Source: VXYL01 sp965203685
Lineage (GTDB): Bacteria > Pseudomonadota > Gammaproteobacteria > Pseudomonadales > Azotimanducaceae
NCBI GenBank assembly: GCA_965203685.1
Contig: OZ241908.1
Location: 5,022,001 to 5,086,000, forward strand
DNA: 64,000 bases
Direction: 5' to 3'
The position numbers and the translations under genes were made by a program. Numbering within the stretch: position 1 is the stretch's first letter; each line of letters starts with the position of its first letter. Positions 1-7,946 of this stretch are shown here, piece by piece. Under the pieces are notes generated by a model. The model was not told the origin of the DNA. It saw only the letters and a list, made by a program, of their open reading frames with translations, and did no database searches.

Positions 1-1
1 C

Positions 2-778
2 GGTGACCCAAACCGAATCGCCGAGGTCACCGGCATCGACACCGTCGCCGATTTCCGCCGCCGCGACATGGCCGCCGGTGGTCAGGGGGCGCCGCTCGTG
101 CCGCTATTTCACGAGGCGTTGTTCCGCCAGCAAGACCGCCACCGCGTCGTCCTCAACATCGGCGGCATCGCCAACGCAACGATGTTGCCGGCCCAGACGA
201 CCCGGGTAACCGGGTTCGACACCGGGCCAGGCAACGCACTGGTCGACGCTTGGTCACGGCATTGCCGGGATGAGCCGTACGACCGCGACGGCACGTGGGC
301 CGCCGCTGGGCGGGTCGTCGAGGCCCTCTTGGCCGTTCTTCAACGCGACTCGTTCGTCCACGCGGCACCGCCGAAGAGCACCGGCAAGGAGACCTACCAC
401 CTAGACTACGTTAAACGCGCCTGCCAGGACGCGACGCACGCGCGCGACGCGGTCGACGCGGTGGATGTGCAGGCGACCTTGGCCGAGTTCACTGCTTGGA
501 GCATCGCTTTCGCCATACGCCAGTGGGGACCAGGAGGGGGCGACGTCGTGGTCTGCGGCGGCGGTCGGCACAACGGGGACTTGATGGTGCGGGTCGGCCG
601 ACATCTCGGGGAGTTCGAGCTAGTCAGCAGTGATGACCTCGGCGTCGATGGCGATGCGTTGGAGGCTGCGGCGTTCGCGTGGTTTGCGCACCGTACGCTT
701 GCTGGCGAGCCGAGCAACGCGCCGGATGTCACGGGTGCCAGCGGCAGCCGAGTCTTAGGTGCGATTCATACCGCTTGA
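2..778 (+). CDS. anmK: Anhydro-N-acetylmuramic acid kinase, 5' end cut by the window
   Basis: The enzyme phosphorylates and opens 1,6-anhydro-MurNAc to give MurNAc-6-P in cell-wall recycling, in the cytoplasm. The frame is already open at base 2, so the N-terminal third (about 110 residues) lies outside the window. Visible AnmK motifs are DFRRRDMAAGGQGAPLVP near the start, the substrate-site block NIGGIANAT, then GFDTGPGNALVDAW, a KSTGKE segment, and VVCGGGRHNGDLM towards the C-terminus. The order and spacing match the ASKHA-fold AnmK family. It converges on erpA with only 56 bp between stop codons. The family call is firm; the start cannot be judged. Confidence 0.95.
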   Translation, partial: GDPNRIAEVTGIDTVADFRRRDMAAGGQGAPLVPLFHEALFRQQDRHRVVLNIGGIANATMLPAQTTRVTGFDTGPGNALVDAWSRHCRDEPYDRDGTWAAAGRVVEALLAVLQRDSFVHAAPPKSTGKETYHLDYVKRACQDATHARDAVDAVDVQATLAEFTAWSIAFAIRQWGPGGGDVVVCGGGRHNGDLMVRVGRHLGEFELVSSDDLGVDGDALEAAAFAWFAHRTLAGEPSNAPDVTGASGSRVLGAIHTA

Positions 779-792
779 ATGGCTAATGCGAC

Positions 793-812
793 GCGAACGG
801 CAAGCCGTTCGC
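793..812. terminator. Perfect inverted repeat between convergent anmK and erpA
   Basis: GCGAACGGC and GCCGTTCGC form a perfect 9-bp stem around AA (in practice an 8-bp stem with a 4-base loop). It lies in the short gap between the converging stops, where a two-way terminator is expected. No T-run follows on either strand, so termination is inferred from position and symmetry only. Confidence 0.45.
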
Positions 813-834
813 CGACGTCCGCATACCCTCCCGA

Positions 835-1167
835 TCAGATCGCGAAGGAGTTGCCGCAGCCGCAGGTTGAGGACGCGTTGGGGTTGGCGACGATGAACTG
901 CGCGCCGGCGAGATCCTCCCGGTAGTCGATCTCGGCGCCCGCGAGATACTGGTAGCTCATCGGGTCGACGACGGCCGTCACCCCGTCGCGCTCGATCACC
1001 GCGTCGTCGTCGGCCACGCCGTCGTCGAAGGTGAACCCGTAGGAAAACCCGCTGCAGCCGCCGCCGGTGATGAATACGCGCAACTTCAGCGCGGGATTGC
1101 CCTCGTCGTCGATGAGTTCACGCACCTTGTGCGCGGCACGCGATGAGAATTCGATGTTCGCGTCCAT
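835..1167 (-). CDS. erpA: Iron-sulfur cluster insertion protein ErpA
   Basis: An A-type carrier of 110 residues that delivers Fe-S clusters to targets such as isoprenoid-pathway enzymes. The three cluster cysteines are present: Cys39 in TGGGCSGF and Cys102/Cys104 in STCGCGNSF. The core KLRVFITGGGCSGFSYGF and VDPMSYQYL match ErpA rather than IscA, and the length agrees with E. coli (114). The ATG beginning MDANIEFSS is chosen because family homology starts there; the frame stays open far upstream, but that extension is arginine- and proline-rich and overlaps clc. The gene is divergent from clc. There is no good Shine-Dalgarno sequence, and a TATAAT box ends 6 bases before the ATG, so a leaderless message is possible. 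Confidence 0.95.
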   Translation of the reverse strand: MDANIEFSSRAAHKVRELIDDEGNPALKLRVFITGGGCSGFSYGFTFDDGVADDDAVIERDGVTAVVDPMSYQYLAGAEIDYREDLAGAQFIVANPNASSTCGCGNSFAI

Positions 1168-1173
1168 GCCGCC

Positions 1174-1179
1174 ATTATA
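1174..1179 (-). promoter_or_regulatory. Candidate -10 box (TATAAT) of erpA
   Basis: A consensus TATAAT on the minus strand ends 6 bases upstream of the erpA ATG, which would place the transcript start at or next to the A of the ATG. No recognisable -35 lies 16-18 bases upstream (that stretch is CCGCCC-like). The box is clear; its use as a promoter is inference. Confidence 0.35.
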
Positions 1180-1306
1180 GACCCCGTCGGCAAGCCGGGC
1201 GGGGGTCGCGGTTATAGTACGGTCGTACAACGAACCGCGAACAGGCTCCGCACTGCTACCCCGCCTCGCCGTCAAGCGCCCCTCCCTTGAATTCCTGCGT
1301 CGCCAG

Positions 1307-3061
1307 TTGGCGGGCGTCGAGGCGTTGCCGCCGCTCATACTCCTCGCGATCGTTGCCGGTCTCCTCACAGGCGTGGTCGTCCTGCTATTCCGGGCCGGCC
1401 TCGAAGGCGGCGCGTGGCTGACCGGTCGCCCTGACGCGGAGAACTTCGATGGCTTGAGCCCGTGGACGGCGTTGCTGATGCCCCTTGTCGGCGCGACCGT
1501 GCTCGGCTTGATCCTGAGTCGGCTGCCAGCAGAATCCCGGCGCTTCGGCGTCGTCCACGTCATGGAACGCCTGTCGCGGTATCAAGGGCACATGCCGCTG
1601 CGCAGTGCGCTACACCAGTTCGTCGGCGGCATAGCCGCCTTGTCCGTTGGCCTGTCCGGCGGTCGCGAAGGGCCTGCCGTGCACCTCGGCGCCGCCACCT
1701 CGAGCCTGCTCGGCAACGCGGTCCGGTTGCCGAACAACAGCGTCCGAACCCTGGTCGCCTGCGGTTCCGCCGCAGCCATCGGTGCGTCCTTCAACACGCC
1801 GATGGCCGGCGTCATCTTCGCGATGGAAGTGGTGATGATGGAGTACACCATCGCGAGCTTCATCCCGGTGATCATCGCGTCGGTCACCGCGACCGTGGTG
1901 AACCGCTGGTTCTTCGGTGACGTCATCGCATTCTCGGTTCCAGAGACCGAACTGCGTTCCCTGCTCGAGATCCCCTACATCACCCTCGCCGGCGTCGCGG
2001 TCGGTCTCGTCGGCAGCGCGTTCATCCTGATGGTGAGGACGATCGCGCGCTTCCAGGTGGGGCCGTTTTGGGTTCGAGCCATGGCCGCAGGCGCGGTGAC
2101 CGGACTCGCCGCCATGGTCACCCCCGCCGTACTCGGCGTCGGCTACGACACGGTCAACCAAGCCTTGCTCGGCCAACTGGCATGGACGGCGCTCTTGATC
2201 ATCCTGATCGCGAAGACCGTTGCGTCAGCCGCTTGCGTGGGAGTGGGTCTGCCGGTCGGGATGATCGGACCGACCCTCGTGATGGGTGCCATGCTCGGCG
2301 GTTTGCTCGGCGTGATCGGCAACGCGTTCGCACCTAGCCTCGCGTCGGAACCCTCGTTCTACGTCATGCTCGGCATGGCCGCGATGATGGCCGCCGTGCT
2401 CCAGGCGCCCCTTGCGGCACTGCTGGCCGTCCTGGAGTTGACGGCCAATCCCGCGATCATCCTCCCGGCCATGCTGATCATCGTCGTGGCATCACTCACC
2501 GTGACGCAGTTCGCAAAGCAGCGGTCGATCTTCCTCACAACGCTGAACGCCCTCGGCCTGCAATACCCACCCGACCCCGCATCGCAACACTTGATGCGCG
2601 CCGGCGCGGCGGGGCTGATGACACGCAACCTGTCGCGCGTCCCCAGGTCGGTGAGCGTACGCGACCTCCGCTCAGCACTGGCGAGTTCCCCGACATGGCT
2701 CGTGATCGAGGAAAACGGTGCCTTCCGCGCCGTACTCAACGCCACCGATCTCGAGAACCACCTCGTTGCCCTCGGCAGCGCCTTGTCCCCAGCGCCGGAC
2801 GACCTCGCTCCAGCCGACGACCCACAGCGGTTCGACCCGCGCCTAGACGCCGAAGTCATCGACCTCATGGAAGTCCCCGGGATGCGCAAGGACGCCGGCG
2901 TCATCCACAACCGCGCCACCCTGCTGGAGGCGTTGGCCGAGTTCCGCTTCACGGGCGTCGAGGCGCTTTGCGTCGTCCGCGGCGACACCGACGTCGAAGT
3001 CGTCGGCGTCCTCACCCGCGACGACATCGACCGCTACGCACAAACACCACACGACCGCTGA
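1307..3061 (+). CDS. CLC-family chloride channel/transporter with C-terminal CBS domains
   Basis: A 584-residue inner-membrane protein with the CLC fold: many hydrophobic helices to about residue 430, then a cytoplasmic CBS pair (about 440-580). The gating motif GREGP is intact at 119-123 (Glu121), and the third anion-site motif appears as GMIGP near residue 318 instead of GxFxP. The first motif GSGIP is absent; FGVVHVME occupies that place. In FNTPMAGVIFAMEVV the position of the internal proton glutamate of E. coli ClcA (Glu203) is Val175, as in CLC channels. The TTG at 1307 is the first usable start in a frame that stays open upstream, so the N-terminus is uncertain. It stands alone, divergent from erpA. 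Confidence 0.9.
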   Translation: MAGVEALPPLILLAIVAGLLTGVVVLLFRAGLEGGAWLTGRPDAENFDGLSPWTALLMPLVGATVLGLILSRLPAESRRFGVVHVMERLSRYQGHMPLRSALHQFVGGIAALSVGLSGGREGPAVHLGAATSSLLGNAVRLPNNSVRTLVACGSAAAIGASFNTPMAGVIFAMEVVMMEYTIASFIPVIIASVTATVVNRWFFGDVIAFSVPETELRSLLEIPYITLAGVAVGLVGSAFILMVRTIARFQVGPFWVRAMAAGAVTGLAAMVTPAVLGVGYDTVNQALLGQLAWTALLIILIAKTVASAACVGVGLPVGMIGPTLVMGAMLGGLLGVIGNAFAPSLASEPSFYVMLGMAAMMAAVLQAPLAALLAVLELTANPAIILPAMLIIVVASLTVTQFAKQRSIFLTTLNALGLQYPPDPASQHLMRAGAAGLMTRNLSRVPRSVSVRDLRSALASSPTWLVIEENGAFRAVLNATDLENHLVALGSALSPAPDDLAPADDPQRFDPRLDAEVIDLMEVPGMRKDAGVIHNRATLLEALAEFRFTGVEALCVVRGDTDVEVVGVLTRDDIDRYAQTPHDR

Positions 3062-3102
3062 CAACATCGCGATTTGTCCCCGAGGCGCCGAACCTTGCCG
3101 GT

Positions 3103-3129
3103 ACCCGGACGTCCACGTCCGCATTCGGG
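3103..3129 (-). repeat. Dispersed hairpin repeat (copy 1)
   Basis: On the minus strand it reads GAATGCGGACGTGGACGTCCGG followed by GTACC. It belongs to the window-wide family with core GCGGACG-AGGA-CGTCCGC. It lies 42 bases beyond the clc stop. One stem pair is lost here (final C to G). Confidence 0.75.
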
Positions 3130-3159
3130 CTCGTGCAAGGCCCGCGTACGTCGTTCGTT

Positions 3160-3173
3160 TACAATCCGCCGCT
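3160..3173 (+). promoter_or_regulatory. Candidate hemL promoter -10 region
   Basis: TACAATCCGCCGCT lies 22 bases before the hemL ATG. The same 14 bases recur at 40259-40272 before pcnB. TACAAT fits a sigma-70 -10 box; no convincing -35 is visible here. Confidence 0.35.
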
Positions 3174-3194
3174 TCGCGGTAAGCACAGGCAGCC

Positions 3195-4481
3195 ATGCGC
3201 CGGAAAACGTCGAAGGACCTGTTCGAACGGGCTCAGCAGAGCATCCCTGGCGGGGTGAACTCGCCGGTGCGTGCGTTCCGTGGCGTGGGCGGTACGCCGG
3301 TGTTTTTTGCCCACGGCGACGGTGCCTGGCTCACGGACGAGGACGGCAATCGGTACGTGGACTACGTCGGGTCTTGGGGACCCATGCTGCAGGGCCACGC
3401 CTTCCTCCCGGTGGTGGACGCGGTTCGTGAACAAGCCCTGGCGGGGTTGGGCTTCGGCGCGCCCACCCGCGTCGAGATTGCCATGGCGGAAGCCATCACC
3501 GAACGGTTTTCGGGGATCGAGAAGGTGCGCATGGTTAACTCGGGTACCGAGGCGACCATGTCCGCGATTCGCCTCGCCCGCGCCGCGACGAACCGCGACA
3601 AGATCGTCAAGTTCCAAGGCTGCTACCACGGCCACGCCGACGCCCTGCTCGCCGCCGCCGGCTCCGGACTGCTCACCCTGGGGCTCCCCGACTCGCCCGG
3701 CGTGCCCGCCGATACGGCCAAGCACACCCTGACGGCGCCCTTCAACGACATCGACGCCGTGCGCGAGATCTTCGCCGGTGTTGGCAGCGACATCGCGGCC
3801 GTCATCGTCGAACCGATCGCCGGCAACATGGGCTGCATCCCCCCGGCACCAGGCTTCCTCCAGGCGCTGCGCCAAATCACCGCGGACGCCGGAAGCGTGC
3901 TCATCTTCGACGAGGTGATGACGGGATTTAGAGTCCACCGGGGCGGCGCCCAAGCGGCGTACGGCATCGACCCCGACTTGACAACCCTCGGCAAAGTGAT
4001 CGGCGGCGGCCTGCCCGTCGGCGCGTTCGGCGGCAAGGCCGAGATCATGAACCGGATCGCACCCGCCGGCGACGTCTACCAGGCCGGCACGCTGTCGGGC
4101 AATCCCCTGGCCATGCGCGCCGGCCTCGCTCTCCTCGGCTCCCTCGACGACGCGTTCTACGACACCCTCGGCAAGACGACGCGGCAACTCACCGAAGGGA
4201 TCGCCACCTCCGCCGAACGCCACGGCGTGCCGCTCGTCCTCAACGCCGTGTGTGGCATGTTCAGCTTGTTCTTCACCGATGAACCCGTGCGCAGTTTCGC
4301 CGACGTGCAACGCGCCGACGCCGAGAAGTACGGCCGCTTCTTCCACGCCTTGCTGGCGCGCGGCGTGTACTTCGCCCCGTCGGCGTTCGAGGCGGCCTTC
4401 GTCTCGGGTGCGCACGACACGAGTGCGGTCGATGCCACGGTCGCCGCCATCGACGAGGCCTTCCGGACCCTCGCCGCGTGA
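3195..4481 (+). CDS. hemL: Glutamate-1-semialdehyde 2,1-aminomutase
   Basis: Converts glutamate-1-semialdehyde to 5-aminolevulinate in the C5 heme pathway, using PLP. At 428 residues it has the usual length. The N-terminal signature IPGGVNSPVRAF is present, as are VNSGTEATMSAIRLAR and the PLP-contact Asp239-Glu240 in LIFDEVMTGFR. The Schiff-base lysine is Lys267 in TTLGKVIGGGLPVGAFGG. The ATG at 3195 fits the family N-terminus. Its stop overlaps the GTG of the following kinase by 4 bases, so the two are probably cotranscribed and translationally coupled, although heme synthesis does not obviously need a sugar kinase. Confidence 0.97.
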   Translation: MRRKTSKDLFERAQQSIPGGVNSPVRAFRGVGGTPVFFAHGDGAWLTDEDGNRYVDYVGSWGPMLQGHAFLPVVDAVREQALAGLGFGAPTRVEIAMAEAITERFSGIEKVRMVNSGTEATMSAIRLARAATNRDKIVKFQGCYHGHADALLAAAGSGLLTLGLPDSPGVPADTAKHTLTAPFNDIDAVREIFAGVGSDIAAVIVEPIAGNMGCIPPAPGFLQALRQITADAGSVLIFDEVMTGFRVHRGGAQAAYGIDPDLTTLGKVIGGGLPVGAFGGKAEIMNRIAPAGDVYQAGTLSGNPLAMRAGLALLGSLDDAFYDTLGKTTRQLTEGIATSAERHGVPLVLNAVCGMFSLFFTDEPVRSFADVQRADAEKYGRFFHALLARGVYFAPSAFEAAFVSGAHDTSAVDATVAAIDEAFRTLAA

Positions 4482-5470
4482 GCTACGACATCTACGGCAT
4501 CGGCAACGCCCTCGTCGACGCCGAATACGCGGTCGACGAGACGTTCCTGCGTGACCGGGGCATCGCCAAGGGACACATGACGTTGGTGTCCGAGGAGGAG
4601 ATCGAGGCGCTTGCCAACGGTCTCGAAGGGCGTGAGCACCGCCGCATGTCGGGCGGGTCCGCTGCCAATACGGTCTACGCGGTACAAGGTTTCGGCGGCC
4701 GCGGCTTCTATTCCGGACGCGTCAGCGACGACGAGACCGGCCGGCACTTTCTCGACGACTTCAGGGCCGCCGGGATCGACACCGCGGGAAACCGCGCAAG
4801 CGACGGCAAATCGGGACGCTGCCTCACCCTCATCACCGCCGACGCCGAGCGCTCGATGACCACCTACCTAGGCGTCTCCGCGACCTTGTCGCGGGACGAC
4901 GTGAGCGAAGCCGCGCTCGTGGCATCGCGCTACCTATATGTAGAAGGCTACTTGGCATCCACCGAGCCTGGCTGCGCCGCCGCCGTATTCGCGCGCGAAG
5001 TCGCGGAGTCGGCGGGCGTGAAGACCAGCCTGTCGCTGTCCGATCCTTCGATGGTCGAGGGTTTCCGCGATGCGCTCGAGGTCATGCTCGGCAACGGCGT
5101 CACGCAACTGTTCTGCAACGAAGAGGAGGCGCTCGCCTGGACCGGCACCGACCGCTTGGACATCGCCGCCACCGAACTCGGCGATGTCGCCCCGTTCGTG
5201 AACATCACCCTCGGCGCCCGGGGCAGTCTCGCGGTGAGCCCGGGCGCGCGCGAACTCACCCCTGGCCGAGGTACCCATGCCGTCGACACCACGGGTGCCG
5301 GCGATATCTACGCCGGTGCCTACCTCTACGCCCGCAATGACGGCGCCCAACCGAGCGAGGCGGCCGGGTTCGCGAATTTCGCCGCCGCGCACTTGGTGAC
5401 GGTCCATGGCGCGCGGCTGCCCGACCTCCCGGCCTACAACGCCCTGCGCAGAGCGTTCACCCGACCATAG
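4478..5470 (+). CDS. PfkB-family carbohydrate/nucleoside kinase (adenosine kinase-like)
   Basis: A ribokinase-fold enzyme of 330 residues. The substrate-side motif GGSAANTVYAVQGFGG sits near residue 60, and the ATP-site/catalytic signature DTTGAGDIYAGAYLY near residue 270 carries the base Asp. The N-terminus IYGIGNALVDAEYAVDE and the middle segment NEEEALAWTG are typical of bacterial proteins annotated as adenosine kinase or cytosine-nucleoside kinase. The substrate cannot be read from sequence. It starts with GTG overlapping the hemL stop. It converges on the CoA-transferase gene with 7 bases between stops. Confidence 0.88.
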   Translation: MSYDIYGIGNALVDAEYAVDETFLRDRGIAKGHMTLVSEEEIEALANGLEGREHRRMSGGSAANTVYAVQGFGGRGFYSGRVSDDETGRHFLDDFRAAGIDTAGNRASDGKSGRCLTLITADAERSMTTYLGVSATLSRDDVSEAALVASRYLYVEGYLASTEPGCAAAVFAREVAESAGVKTSLSLSDPSMVEGFRDALEVMLGNGVTQLFCNEEEALAWTGTDRLDIAATELGDVAPFVNITLGARGSLAVSPGARELTPGRGTHAVDTTGAGDIYAGAYLYARNDGAQPSEAAGFANFAAAHLVTVHGARLPDLPAYNALRRAFTRP

Positions 5471-5477
5471 CCCTCGG

Positions 5478-7829
5478 TCAGTTGCCCACCGCCTTGCAGG
5501 TCGTCAGCCGCTCCACCTCGTCCGGCGCCATGCCGAGGAGCCCGTAGAGGACCGCCTCCGTATGCTCGCCGAGCAGCGGTGGGCGACGCGTTGCCGGACG
5601 ACCACCGCCGCGACGCGTCACCGGCACCGCCGTGTAAGCCCGCGTCCCCGACGTCGGGTGCGCCACCGCCGGAAAGAAGCTGGTTTCGGCTGCCGCCATG
5701 TCGCCGGCCGTGACAACGCGGGACACGGGGACACCGGCAGCCCGCAGGGCGCGCTCGACGTCATCGACCGACCGCGTCGCCGTCCAACGACCGAGGTGCT
5801 CACCCAATACGCTCGCGTTCGCCAACCGGCCTGTGACCTCGCAAAAGGCCGCGTCAACCGCCCAGTCTTCCCCCACGACCGCTACGAGCGACTGCCAATG
5901 CCCCTCGTCCTCGACCGCAATCGCCACCCAGCGTTCATCGTCGCCTTCATCCAAGCAGCGATAGCAGCCGTGCGGCGCCATGTCCGGGCTGGCGTTGCCG
6001 AGAGGCGCCAGATCCTCCGCCGGCGCGAAGAACTGGCCCAGGTGACGGTCCCCGATCAGGCTTGCCGCCGCCTCGAACTGGGCGGCATCGATCAGGCAGC
6101 CTTCCGCTGGACCTTCGAGCCACGCGCCCAGAACGGCCACTAGGCTTTGCTTGCCGGCGATGTGGTCCGGGTGATTCAAGGTGGTGCCGACCGGGAACGG
6201 GTCGTCCGGGTGCGCCCACTGTTGCGTCACGCCTGCGAAGGTCTGCAAGTTGGGGCCGAAGGTCTGGTAGCCGTCGTACGGTCCGGCGCCGAGGCCTTGG
6301 CTCCGGAGGTAGACCACGCCGGGCCGCAGAGCCCGTGCACCGGCGAAGTCGAGTCCCCAACGCGCGGCCACCGGCCCCCGGTTGTTCTCCATCACGGTGT
6401 CGCAGCACGCGGCCAAGCGATGCAGGATCCCCACTCCTTCCGCTTGCGACAAGTCGATGGCCACGCTCTTTACGCCTAGGTTCAGTTGATTGAAGGTCGG
6501 GCTGTTGTTTACGTCCATCGCGCCCGCAAGCCCGCTGCGGCGCAAGAAGTCCACGTGGACGATGGACTCAACTTTGATCACGTCCGCGCCCAAGAGCGCG
6601 AGCAACGAAGCCGCCTCTGGTACAACCGCGCCTACGCCGAGGTCCAGGATCCGTCGGCCCCGCAGGGGTCGGTCCACGTCGAAGTCGGGGTCCGCCTCCG
6701 GCGTTGCACGATCGACAGGCGCCGCCGCGAGCGCGCGCGCCTCGGCACCGTGCCCATCCAATGCGGGCGCCGGGCTCACCGCGCCGTTCAACGCGGCCGG
6801 TTCGACGAGGAGCGGTGGCCGCATCAGTTCCATCGGGCCGAACTCCGGGTCATCGACCGCGACGAAGATCGAGCGCGCCCGGACATGGTCATTGTCCCGA
6901 AAGTCTCGCAGGCTCAGCACCGGCGAGATCGTCAGCCCCCGCTCCTGCCCCTCCTTGAAGAGGTCCATCACCGTCCGCTCACGGATCAGTTCGGCGCAGA
7001 AGAGCTTCAGCGCATCGGCGTTCTCCATGCGGAAGCGGCGTTCGCTCCACACGCCCGTGACCAGTTCCTCGGGGCGACCGAGCAGATCCACGAAGGCCTG
7101 CCACTGCTTCGGCGTCCCGGCCAGGATGCGCACGTACCCGTCCTTCGCCTCGTAGATCGGGAAGCCGTCCGGGCCCATCCGGGCGGTCAGCGTGCCCTGG
7201 CCGGCCGCCTGCATGTCGTATGAATGCAACGGCCGCGACCATGGCGTCACCGCCGACACAGCGGCCTCCGCGTAGGGGATCTCGTAGTGGACGATGTGGC
7301 CACGGCGCCGACACAGCACCGCGACGGCTGCCATCACCGCGGCGTAGACGCCCGCACCATCGAGTGCGAGCCACGATGGCGCATTGCAGGGCGGCTGGTG
7401 CGGCCAACCGCTCGACGCCAATCCGCCGCTGGCGGCAAAGCCGACAATCGACGACGTGCCGAGCCCCAAGGCATCCGTGACCGTGACGGTGGGCGCGGAG
7501 GTACGCAGGTCAACGGCGTGGAACGGCGAAGCGTCGGCGTCGAGCACGACATCGGCCCGCTCGCAGAGGTCGCGCAGCAGCCTAATCTGGACCGGGTCGC
7601 CCGGGTCCACCACAACGCTCTTCTTGTTGGTGTTGCGGGCCAGGAACGCCAGGCTGGACCGGGGCGAGTCCGCTCCCGGCACGCTTGGCTTGCGGTTCCG
7701 CGTCACGGCACCGCCGGGCGGCTCAACAAACCAGACCTCGGCCCCGAGCCCCGCCCATATGGCACCCGCGTATTCGGTCAGCGGATGCGCCATCTCGACG
7801 ACACGCAGATTGCGAAGCAGTCCCGGCAT
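5478..7829 (-). CDS. Two-domain class III (CaiB/BaiF) CoA-transferase
   Basis: A 783-residue protein made of two tandem family III acyl-CoA transferase domains, about 1-375 and 388-783. Each domain opens with the family start (LLRNLRVVEMAHPLTEYAG and LRGRRILDLGVGAVVPEAAS). The nucleophilic Asp expected after the GxGQxVD-type turn is Asp581 in the second copy (CLIDAAQFEAA); in the first copy the aligned residue is Glu183 (HYEIPYAEAA). This suggests one acting and one altered site within an intramolecular pair. The ATG at 7829 is chosen over an upstream in-frame start because AGGGAGGGGG sits immediately before it. Such enzymes move CoA between carboxylic acids; the acid is unknown. It is separated from the kinase gene behind it by a hairpin repeat. 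Confidence 0.88.
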   Translation of the reverse strand: MPGLLRNLRVVEMAHPLTEYAGAIWAGLGAEVWFVEPPGGAVTRNRKPSVPGADSPRSSLAFLARNTNKKSVVVDPGDPVQIRLLRDLCERADVVLDADASPFHAVDLRTSAPTVTVTDALGLGTSSIVGFAASGGLASSGWPHQPPCNAPSWLALDGAGVYAAVMAAVAVLCRRRGHIVHYEIPYAEAAVSAVTPWSRPLHSYDMQAAGQGTLTARMGPDGFPIYEAKDGYVRILAGTPKQWQAFVDLLGRPEELVTGVWSERRFRMENADALKLFCAELIRERTVMDLFKEGQERGLTISPVLSLRDFRDNDHVRARSIFVAVDDPEFGPMELMRPPLLVEPAALNGAVSPAPALDGHGAEARALAAAPVDRATPEADPDFDVDRPLRGRRILDLGVGAVVPEAASLLALLGADVIKVESIVHVDFLRRSGLAGAMDVNNSPTFNQLNLGVKSVAIDLSQAEGVGILHRLAACCDTVMENNRGPVAARWGLDFAGARALRPGVVYLRSQGLGAGPYDGYQTFGPNLQTFAGVTQQWAHPDDPFPVGTTLNHPDHIAGKQSLVAVLGAWLEGPAEGCLIDAAQFEAAASLIGDRHLGQFFAPAEDLAPLGNASPDMAPHGCYRCLDEGDDERWVAIAVEDEGHWQSLVAVVGEDWAVDAAFCEVTGRLANASVLGEHLGRWTATRSVDDVERALRAAGVPVSRVVTAGDMAAAETSFFPAVAHPTSGTRAYTAVPVTRRGGGRPATRRPPLLGEHTEAVLYGLLGMAPDEVERLTTCKAVGN

Positions 7830-7914
7830 GCCCCCTCCCTTAAGCCCGACGATGTCGGGTATCGACAAAGGCTATGCCTGCGTCGCTGCGCCAATCAAGC
7901 GGGTCGACACCCGG

Positions 7915-7946
7915 CAGTGCGCGGACGTCCTCGTCCGCATTCCGGC
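7915..7946 (-). repeat. Dispersed hairpin repeat (copy 2, best match to consensus)
   Basis: Reads GGAATGCGGACGAGGACGTC then CGCGCACTG on the minus strand. The core is GCGGACG-AGGA-CGTCCGC with a perfect 7-bp stem. It directly abuts the stop codon of the sensor kinase gene (stop at 7947-7949). Confidence 0.8.

Noticed and set aside
835..1563. N-terminal extension making erpA a 242-residue protein
   Set aside because: The extra part is Arg/Ser/Pro-rich, overlaps clc on the other strand, and family homology begins only at MDANIEFSS.
3159..4415. Long open frame on the minus strand opposite hemL (418 codons), and similar long antisense frames opposite pgi, acs, pnp and infB
   Set aside because: Composition is Arg/Gly/His-rich with no family motifs; these are by-products of high GC opposite verified genes.
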